A DNA stretch of 6,574 nucleotides from Anaerolineales bacterium (GTDB taxonomy: Bacteria; Chloroflexota; Anaerolineae; Anaerolineales; Villigracilaceae), in contig WGAD01000076.1 of assembly GCA_015489255.1 (NCBI GenBank), forward strand, positions 1 to 6,574, in the 5' to 3' direction. Made by a program: the position numbers and the translations under genes. Below, one piece after another: positions 1 to 5,677 of the stretch; position 1 is the stretch's first letter; the number at the start of each line of letters is the position of its first letter. The notes under the pieces are model-generated. The model was not told where the DNA came from. It saw only the letters and a program-made list of their open reading frames with translations, and made no database searches.

Positions 1-818
1 GGCTGGAGGCCCAGTTGGGCGGCCTTCTCAGCGGACATGATGATCACGCCAGCCGCGCCGTCGGACATCTGGGACGAGTTGCCCGCTGTCACCGTGCCGC
101 CCTCCTTGAATGCCGGGCGCAGCCGCGCCAGGGCTTCCAGGCTGGTATCGGCCCGCGGGCCTTCGTCTCGCTTGAAGGTGAATTTCTTCGTCGTCGGGCG
201 GCCTTCGGCGTCCAAGGCCTTGATTTCCACGTCAATCGGCACCAGTTCGGGGTCGAACAAACCGCTTTTCACGGCTTTGATGGCCTTCATGTGCGAATGA
301 TAGGAAAATTCGTCCTGGTCTTCGCGACTGATGCCGTATTTTTCGGCCACGTTTTCCGCGGTCAGCCCCATGCTGGTGAAGAATTCGGGATGTTCCGCCG
401 CGGCGGACGGGTTCGGGGAGAAGAGGAAGCCGGTCATCGGCACCATGGTCATCGATTCGGTGCCGCCAGCAATGGCCACCTCCATCTGGCCGCTCATGAT
501 GGCGTAGGCCGCGTGGGCAATGGACTGCACGCCCGAGGAACAGAAGCGGTTGATGGTTTCGCCCGGGACGGTGTTGGGCAAACCGGCGCCGAGGGCCACC
601 ATGCGGGCCATGTTCATGCCCTGCGGGCCTTCGGGGAAGGCGCAACCCAGGATCAGGTCTTCGATTTCCGCCGGATCAAGCGCCGGGGCGCGTTGGAGCA
701 AATCTTTGACGACCGCAACCATCAGGTCGTCGGGTCGGACGGTCGCCAGGCTGCCGCGTTTGGCCTTGCCAACCGGCGTGCGGGCAGCCGCTACGATTAC
801 TGCATCTCGCAAAGTCAT
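1..818 (-). CDS. fadA: Thiolase (acetyl-CoA acyltransferase), N-terminal 272 residues, cut by window edge
   Basis: Last beta-oxidation step: CoA-dependent cleavage of 3-oxoacyl-CoA to acetyl-CoA and a shortened acyl-CoA, in the cytoplasm. The reading frame starts MTLRDAVIVAAARTPVGKAK, the usual thiolase opening. The nucleophilic cysteine is Cys93 in NRFCSSGVQS, followed by the glycine-rich AIAGGTESM (about 115-123) and the GNSSQMSDGAAG segment (about 246-257) that begins the second half of the fold. Thiolases run to about 390 residues, so roughly 120 are missing past position 1, including the catalytic His of the GHP motif and the second Cys; these could not be checked. It follows fadN by 17 bases with a strong SD, so it is cotranscribed and probably partners FadN, as in Bacillus fadN-fadA. 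Thiolase identity is secure. Degradative rather than biosynthetic use is inferred from context. Confidence 0.95.
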   Translation of the reverse strand, partial: MTLRDAVIVAAARTPVGKAKRGSLATVRPDDLMVAVVKDLLQRAPALDPAEIEDLILGCAFPEGPQGMNMARMVALGAGLPNTVPGETINRFCSSGVQSIAHAAYAIMSGQMEVAIAGGTESMTMVPMTGFLFSPNPSAAAEHPEFFTSMGLTAENVAEKYGISREDQDEFSYHSHMKAIKAVKSGLFDPELVPIDVEIKALDAEGRPTTKKFTFKRDEGPRADTSLEALARLRPAFKEGGTVTAGNSSQMSDGAAGVIIMSAEKAAQLGLQ

Positions 819-824
819 TTCATT

Positions 825-831
825 ACCTCCT
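825..831 (-). promoter_or_regulatory. Shine-Dalgarno of thiolase gene, decides its start
   Basis: The minus strand reads AGGAGGT, ending 6 bases before the ATG at 818. A nearer ATG at 823 lies in another frame and meets TGA after one more codon (ATG AAA TGA), so 818 is the only sensible start. The SD begins just 4 bases after the fadN stop codon, so ribosomes ending fadN could restart here; that coupling is inferred. Confidence 0.85.
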
Positions 832-835
832 GAAA

Positions 836-3235
836 CTAATTCCGCAACGGCTTGCCGGTTTGCAGCAGGTGCCACATGCGTTCCTGCGTTTTGGCCTCGC
901 CGCACAGCGAGAGGAAGGCTTCGCGTTCCAGGTCGAGGAAGTATTGTTCATCCACCCAGGCCGGGGCGCTCAGGTCGCCGCCGCAGAGCACATGCGAAAG
1001 TTTATTGGCGATGTGCTCTTCGTATTCGGTGATGTATTTGCCTTCCTTGAACATGTACGCGCCGACCTGCAAGGCCGCCAGGCCGTCGCGCCCGACGGCG
1101 TAGAGCTTTTCGGGGGCCGGCGGCTGCCAGTTGGTCGCCACCATGTGCAGAACTTCCTTCTTGGCTTCGGTGAGCAGGTGGTCGCGGTTCATCACCACCC
1201 GGTCGGCGGCGCTCAGGATGCCCATCGCGCGGGCTTCTTCGGCGCTGGTGGCTACCTTGGCCTGGCCGATCTGTTCGAAGGCCTGCTGCAAGGGAGCCAG
1301 GTAATTGGCGTTTTTGACCTTCATCACCGGATTGATGACCCGGCGGACGATTTCCTTGGTGCCGCCGCCAGCCGGGATGACGCCGGCGCCGATTTCCACC
1401 AGGCCGATGTAGGTTTCGGCTGCGGCCACCACGCGCTGGGCGTGCATGGTCACTTCGCAGCCGCCGCCCAGGGCCAGCCCGGCCGGGGCCACCACCACCG
1501 GTTTGGGGAAGTAGCGCATGCGCATGTTGACGTTTTGCAGCTTGCGGATGGCTTCGTCGAGCGTGTCCCACATGCCCTGCTGGGCAGCCACCACAATCAT
1601 GAACAAGTTGGCGCCCGCGCTGAAGTTGTCGGCTTCGTTGCCGATCACCAGCCCGTTGAAGTCGGTCATCACCCGATCCATGGCGGCGTCCATCAGAGTG
1701 ATGATGTCGTCGTCCAGGGCGTTCATCTTGGTGTGGAATTCGAGCAAGGCGACGCCGTCGCCGGCATCGTAGAGCGTGGCGCCGGCGTTCTCTTCCACCA
1801 CCTTCTTGCCGGCCTTCAATTCCGAGAGGATGACCATGCCAGCCGGCCGTTCGATGGGCACGTAGGCTTTGCGGGTCACATCGTACACGCCCACCTTGAC
1901 TTGCCCGTTGTACTGATAGAAAGTCTCCACGCCGGCGGCCAGCATTTCGTCCACCCAGTCGGCGGGGGCAAAACCGGCCTCTTTCATCGCCGCAGCGGTA
2001 TCGGCCACGCCGAGCATGTCCCAAAGTTCGAAGGGGCCAGCCTGGTGACCGAAGCCCCAGCGCATGGCGTCATCGATCGGTTTGGGGGTGTCGGCCACCT
2101 CGGGGATGAGGGCCGAAGCGTACTGGAAGCCCTGGTAGGTCAGGGCCTGCACCAGCCGGGCGGCCTTGTCTTCTTCGCTGAGGAAAACGCGCAGCTTGTC
2201 GGCCAGGGTTTCGGCTTCTTTGGCCTTCTTCACCGAGGCGAACTTCGGCTTTTGGGGCGGCTTGTGCTCCATGCTTTCGAAATCCAGCGCCCAAAATTCT
2301 TTCTTGCCCTCGGCGTTGCGCACCATCTTGTAAAAGCCGATCTTGGTCTTGTTGCCCAGCCAGCCGCGTTCGATCATGGTTTCGATCAGGCGGTTGGGCG
2401 CCTCGGCCTGCAAGTAGGGCAGGGCGTAGCGGTCGTGCGGGATGGCCGGGGCCAGGTTCTTGCCCACGTGGTCCCAAACGTCGATGCCCACCAGGTCGAT
2501 CAGGCGGAAGGTGGCGGTCTTCGGGCGGCCAATCAACGGGCCGGTGACCGCGTCCACTTCTTCGACGGTGTAACCGTTCTTCAGGATGTAATCCAGCGCG
2601 AAAGCGCCGGTGCCAAAGGCCACCCGGTTGCCGATGAAGTTGGGCGTGTCTTTGCAGAGCACAATGCCCTTGCCCAGGCGATACTCGCCGAACCAGGAGA
2701 TGAAATCCACCACCTCGGGCAGGGTGTCTTCGGTCGGGATGATTTCCAGCAGTTTCAGGTAGCGGGGCGGGTTGAAGAAGTGCGTGCCCAAAAAGTGCTG
2801 GCGGAAGGATTCCGAGCGGCCGGCGGCGATATCGCGCACCGGGATGCCGGAGGTATTGGTGCTGACGATGGCCGTGGGTTTGCGGATCTCATCGATGCGG
2901 GCCATCAGGTTTTGTTTGATCTCCAGGTTTTCGATGATGGCTTCGATCACCCAGTCGGCCTCGGCGATCACGTCGAAGTCATCTTCCAGGTTGCCGGTCT
3001 GCACCAGAGTGTGCTGCGCCTGGGAAAAGAACGAGGCCGGCCTGGATTTCTTGGCCCGTTTGAGGCCGCCGTCCACGATGGCGTTGCGCGCCGCGCGTCC
3101 GGCTTCCGGCGGGGTGTCTTTGGGGACGATATCCAGCAGCGTGACGCGCACGCCGGCGTTGGCCAGGTGCGCGGCAATGGCTGCGCCCATCGTCCCGGCG
3201 CCAACTACCACGGCTTTTTCGATCACGTATTTCAT
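836..3235 (-). CDS. fadN: Fused 3-hydroxyacyl-CoA dehydrogenase / enoyl-CoA hydratase, FadN type
   Basis: A 799-residue cytoplasmic bifunctional enzyme: hydrates trans-2-enoyl-CoA, then oxidises 3-hydroxyacyl-CoA with NAD. The dehydrogenase is N-terminal: NAD-binding GAGTMG at 12-17, Ser129 in TNTSG, catalytic His152 in GTHFFNP paired with Glu164, Asn203 in FIGNR; helical 3HCDH C-terminal repeats cover about 195-300 and 355-470. The crotonase domain lies at about 484-690: oxyanion-loop FSAGANL (538-544), GGGCE with Glu594, and GLVEIGAG with Glu614. Both glutamates match the hydratase pair Glu144/Glu164 of rat enoyl-CoA hydratase, so both activities look intact. The order is reversed from E. 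coli FadB (hydratase first) but matches Bacillus FadN (about 790 residues). A helical tail follows from about 690. The frame is open 53 codons further upstream, but that stretch lacks family similarity and overlaps the previous gene; the SD and Rossmann start support ATG 3235. Confidence 0.95.
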   Translation of the reverse strand: MKYVIEKAVVVGAGTMGAAIAAHLANAGVRVTLLDIVPKDTPPEAGRAARNAIVDGGLKRAKKSRPASFFSQAQHTLVQTGNLEDDFDVIAEADWVIEAIIENLEIKQNLMARIDEIRKPTAIVSTNTSGIPVRDIAAGRSESFRQHFLGTHFFNPPRYLKLLEIIPTEDTLPEVVDFISWFGEYRLGKGIVLCKDTPNFIGNRVAFGTGAFALDYILKNGYTVEEVDAVTGPLIGRPKTATFRLIDLVGIDVWDHVGKNLAPAIPHDRYALPYLQAEAPNRLIETMIERGWLGNKTKIGFYKMVRNAEGKKEFWALDFESMEHKPPQKPKFASVKKAKEAETLADKLRVFLSEEDKAARLVQALTYQGFQYASALIPEVADTPKPIDDAMRWGFGHQAGPFELWDMLGVADTAAAMKEAGFAPADWVDEMLAAGVETFYQYNGQVKVGVYDVTRKAYVPIERPAGMVILSELKAGKKVVEENAGATLYDAGDGVALLEFHTKMNALDDDIITLMDAAMDRVMTDFNGLVIGNEADNFSAGANLFMIVVAAQQGMWDTLDEAIRKLQNVNMRMRYFPKPVVVAPAGLALGGGCEVTMHAQRVVAAAETYIGLVEIGAGVIPAGGGTKEIVRRVINPVMKVKNANYLAPLQQAFEQIGQAKVATSAEEARAMGILSAADRVVMNRDHLLTEAKKEVLHMVATNWQPPAPEKLYAVGRDGLAALQVGAYMFKEGKYITEYEEHIANKLSHVLCGGDLSAPAWVDEQYFLDLEREAFLSLCGEAKTQERMWHLLQTGKPLRN

Positions 3236-3240
3236 GGCAA

Positions 3241-3247
3241 CTCCTTT
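3241..3247 (-). promoter_or_regulatory. Shine-Dalgarno of fadN, decides its start
   Basis: The minus strand reads AAAGGAG, ending 5 bases before the ATG at 3235. This supports 3235 over upstream in-frame starts that would run back into the end of the preceding acyl-CoA dehydrogenase gene. It sits 8 bases downstream of the intergenic hairpin at 3256-3278. Confidence 0.8.
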
Positions 3248-3255
3248 CTTGCAGA

Positions 3256-3278
3256 GGGGAGAGGCAGCGCCCCTCCCC
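3256..3278 (-). other. Strong GC-rich intercistronic hairpin between ACAD-1 and fadN
   Basis: In the mRNA the arms are GGGGAGGGGC (3278-3269) and GCCUCUCCCC (3265-3256) with loop GCU. All ten positions pair, with one G-U wobble, and a further G-U (3279/3255) can close the base. It starts about 7 bases after the ACAD-1 stop codon and ends 8 bases before the fadN SD. No U tract follows in the transcribed direction, and no T tract in the other direction, so it does not look like an intrinsic terminator. An RNA-processing or 3'-end-stabilising hairpin, or a modulator of fadN translation, is possible; the role is inferred. Confidence 0.7.
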
Positions 3279-3285
3279 CAATCAA

Positions 3286-4551
3286 TCAGCTCAATTCCTT
3301 GCGGCCATAGCCGAGGATCTGGCGGGCGACCACCAGGCGGTTGATCTGGCCGGTGCCTTCGTAGATATCGGTGATCTTGGCATCGCGGAACCATTTTTCC
3401 GCCAGGAATTCGCGGCTATAGCCCAGCGGGCCAAGCAGTTCGACCACGCGCTGGGTGATCTTGGTCACCACGTCGCCGGCTTTGACCTTGCTCATGGAAG
3501 CCACCAGCGCGTTGGGCTGGCGGTTATCCGCCGCCCAGACGGCCTTGATGACCATCAGCCAGGCCGAGCGGAGCATGATTTCCATGTCGATGATCTCGCG
3601 CTCCAGGTTGGTCAACTGGTTGCGCGGCAGGCCGTAGCGGATTTCGACGCCCTGTTCGGCGGCCTTTTCCTTCAGGAATTCGAGCGCGGCGCGCGCCACG
3701 CCGATGCCGGTGGCCGCCACCAGCGGGCGGGTAGCGTTGAAGGTGCTCATCGCACCCTTGAAGCCTTTGGTGCTGCGCTCTACCGTCGGGCTGCCGAGGA
3801 TGTTTTCGAAGGGCACGCGCACGTCCTGCAGCGAGATGGCCGCCGTATCGGAGACGCGGATGCCCAGTTTGTGCTCCAGCTTGGTGATTTTGACGCCCGG
3901 TGTCCCGGCTTCCACCACGAAGGCGCGCATGCCGGCCTTGCCAGCTTCAGGGTCGATGGTCGCCCAAACGACGATGAAGCCGCGTCCCGTCTGCTCGTAT
4001 TCGGTCAGCGATTTGTCGCCAGCGGTGACGAAGATTTTTTCGCCGTTGATCACCCATTCGTTGGTCTCTTCGTCCAACACGGCGCGGGCGCGGATGGCGG
4101 ACGTATCCGAACCGGCCTGCGGCTCGGTCATGCACATGGCGGCGAAGGTCGGTTTTTCGCCGGCGAAGCGCGCCAGGAACTTCTTCTTCTGCTCCGGCGT
4201 GCCGGCGGCTTCCACCGCCGCCGCGCCCAGGCCGCCGCCCGGCGTGATCAGATACATGCCCACATCGCCCCAGGCCAGCATTTCCAGCATGTGCGCCAGC
4301 ATCTGGTAGCCGATGGGCGGACGCTTGGGCTTGTTGGGGTCGGCTTCTTTCTTTTTGTCTTCTTTGGGGGCCAGCGAACCGGCGCCGGAGGCCTTCATGG
4401 CCGTGTGCATGAATTCAATGTAATCCCAGGGGATTTCGTGCTCGTGTTCATCGTAATAGCGCGAGACCGGCCGCATCATGTTTTCGGCAACCGTCTTGAT
4501 GACGTATTGCTGCTGTACAATCGGTTTGGGGGCTTCAAATTCGATAGCCAT
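3286..4551 (-). CDS. Acyl-CoA dehydrogenase ACAD-1, carries the catalytic glutamate (probable catalytic half of a heteromer)
   Basis: A 421-residue FAD-dependent acyl-CoA dehydrogenase that would oxidise acyl-CoA to trans-2-enoyl-CoA, passing electrons to ETF. Signature 1 is intact (CMTEPQAGSDTSA, 140-152). The catalytic base is Glu398 in IYEGTGQINR, and Thr142, Ser148, Thr176, Tyr397 and Thr400 match flavin or substrate contacts of medium-chain acyl-CoA dehydrogenase (MCAD). Three things are odd. The Arg-x-x-Phe-Gly motif expected near 300-304 is gone (Gln300-Gly-Val-Glu-Ile). The Gln-x-x-Gly-Gly motif reads ELLGP (371-375). A lysine- and proline-rich stretch (about 62-79) replaces the usual helical-domain sequence with its PEEYGG-like motif. 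The lost residues normally contact FAD of the neighbouring subunit. ATG 4551 is chosen over an in-frame ATG 20 codons upstream because of its SD. It sits 28 bases after ACAD-2. Family is certain; chain-length specificity cannot be read. Confidence 0.93.
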   Translation of the reverse strand: MAIEFEAPKPIVQQQYVIKTVAENMMRPVSRYYDEHEHEIPWDYIEFMHTAMKASGAGSLAPKEDKKKEADPNKPKRPPIGYQMLAHMLEMLAWGDVGMYLITPGGGLGAAAVEAAGTPEQKKKFLARFAGEKPTFAAMCMTEPQAGSDTSAIRARAVLDEETNEWVINGEKIFVTAGDKSLTEYEQTGRGFIVVWATIDPEAGKAGMRAFVVEAGTPGVKITKLEHKLGIRVSDTAAISLQDVRVPFENILGSPTVERSTKGFKGAMSTFNATRPLVAATGIGVARAALEFLKEKAAEQGVEIRYGLPRNQLTNLEREIIDMEIMLRSAWLMVIKAVWAADNRQPNALVASMSKVKAGDVVTKITQRVVELLGPLGYSREFLAEKWFRDAKITDIYEGTGQINRLVVARQILGYGRKELS

Positions 4552-4559
4552 TTTTTCGT

Positions 4560-4566
4560 CTCCTCC
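4560..4566 (-). promoter_or_regulatory. Shine-Dalgarno of ACAD-1, decides its start
   Basis: The minus strand reads GGAGGAG, 8 bases before ATG 4551, inside the 28-base gap after ACAD-2. It argues against the in-frame ATG at 4611, which lies inside the ACAD-2 coding region and would add 20 residues with no family resemblance. Confidence 0.8.
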
Positions 4567-4579
4567 GTTTACGCACTCA

Positions 4580-5677
4580 CTAGACAATCGCCATGCCGCT
4601 GAAGGTGGCAAAGCCGCGGCCGTTGCGCATCCACATTTCCGCCGGATATTCGCGGATGTACCCGTAGCCGCCCAAAATCTGCACGCCGCGGTCGGTGACC
4701 ATCATCACCATGTCCATGGCGCCGGTAAAGGCCAGGTACGCCTGCTTGAAGGCCTCTTCTTTGCCGGCGTCCAGCATCCAGGCTGCTTCCCAGGCCAGCA
4801 GGCGGCTGGCTTCAATTTCGGTGTTCATCTCGGCCAGCATGAAGGCGATGGCCTGCTTCTGAGCGATCTTGACGCCGAAGGCTTCGCGCTGCTTGGCGTA
4901 TTCGGTGGCGTATTCAAACGAAGCGCGCGCCACGCCGACCGCCAGTGCCGCCAGGCCCACGTAGCTGTGCGCCAACGCGGTTTTGAAGTCGAAGCCCTCT
5001 TCGCCGCCGATGCGGTTTTCCAGCGGCACGCGGACGTTTTCGAGCCGCACGCGGTACATCGGCAGGGCGTTGATGCCCATCAATTTTTCGCGTTCTTCGC
5101 CGACGCTCAACCCCTCGGCGTCGCCGGGGACGATGAAGGCCTGCGTTTCGCCGTCCAGCGCGGCATAGACCACCAGCGCTTCGGCGCCCTTGCCGTAGGG
5201 CACAAAGGCCTTTTCGCCGTTGAGCACATAGGCATCGCCTTCGCGCACGGCGGTGGTTTGCAATTCAAAGGGGTTGAAGTTCATGCGGTATTCGAGCAGG
5301 GCGCCGGTAAAGGGCCGCCACTCGGCTTCGATCACTTCGGGGATGAATTTGGCCTTTTGCTCTTCGGTGCCGCCCAGGTAAATCGGCAGCACAAAGAGGT
5401 TGGGGGTCATCACCGCCATGGCGGTCGCCAGGTCGCCCCAGCCAAGTTCCTCGGCGGCCAGCACGCCGGTCATGGCGGAGTAGTCGCCGAAGCCGCCGAA
5501 ATCTTCCGGGATGGAAGCCTGCAACACGCCCAGCTCCCAGCCCTTCTCTACCAGGTCCGCGGACATTTCGGCAGCTTCTTCCATGTCGCGGGCCACCGGC
5601 CGCACGTCGCTTTCTGCGAAGCGGCGCACGGCGTCGATCAGCATTTGTTGCTCTTCAGTTGGCAGAAAGGAATACAT
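4580..5677 (-). CDS. Divergent acyl-CoA dehydrogenase ACAD-2, lacks the catalytic base (probable partner subunit of ACAD-1)
   Basis: A 365-residue protein with full acyl-CoA dehydrogenase architecture: N-terminal helical domain (SIPEDFGGFG, about 55-64), beta domain (about 120-225) and C-terminal helical domain. It keeps QREAFG (Arg264, Phe267) and QILGGYGY (Gln333, Gly337), the FAD contacts MCAD receives from the adjacent subunit. It lacks the cis set. Signature 1 is replaced by ALLEYRMNFNPF (126-137), so the MCAD Thr136 and Ser142 positions are Leu128 and Phe134, and Thr168 is Pro160. The canonical Tyr-Glu-Gly-Thr reads FSGM, putting Ser360 where the base belongs, and the protein ends five residues later. 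The alternative base position on helix G used by isovaleryl-CoA dehydrogenase aligns with a Ser near 238. It ends in tandem in-frame stops (TAG TGA). Its start overlaps the upstream hydrolase gene. It is probably a structural, FAD-contacting subunit; a different reaction cannot be excluded. Confidence 0.88.
   Translation of the reverse strand: MYSFLPTEEQQMLIDAVRRFAESDVRPVARDMEEAAEMSADLVEKGWELGVLQASIPEDFGGFGDYSAMTGVLAAEELGWGDLATAMAVMTPNLFVLPIYLGGTEEQKAKFIPEVIEAEWRPFTGALLEYRMNFNPFELQTTAVREGDAYVLNGEKAFVPYGKGAEALVVYAALDGETQAFIVPGDAEGLSVGEEREKLMGINALPMYRVRLENVRVPLENRIGGEEGFDFKTALAHSYVGLAALAVGVARASFEYATEYAKQREAFGVKIAQKQAIAFMLAEMNTEIEASRLLAWEAAWMLDAGKEEAFKQAYLAFTGAMDMVMMVTDRGVQILGGYGYIREYPAEMWMRNGRGFATFSGMAIV

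Noticed and set aside
815..823. Overlapping ATGAAATGA between fadN and the thiolase, possibly an alternative start or mini-ORF
   Set aside because: The ATG at 823 gives a two-codon frame. The ATG at 818 has better SD spacing and opens the thiolase frame.
3256..3278. Intrinsic transcription terminator
   Set aside because: There is no U tract after the stem in either direction, and the next gene of the same pathway starts within 25 bases.
860..3310. An 816-codon open frame on the plus strand opposite fadN
   Set aside because: It is exactly antisense to a gene with intact catalytic motifs. Its translation is rich in His, Gly, Gln and Val with no recognisable domain, as expected from the complement of GC-rich biased codons, and no ribosome binding site is seen.
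3236..3394. A 53-residue N-terminal extension of FadN
   Set aside because: The stretch overlaps the end of ACAD-1 and the hairpin, lacks similarity to the family, and is separated from the Rossmann motif by the SD and ATG at 3235.
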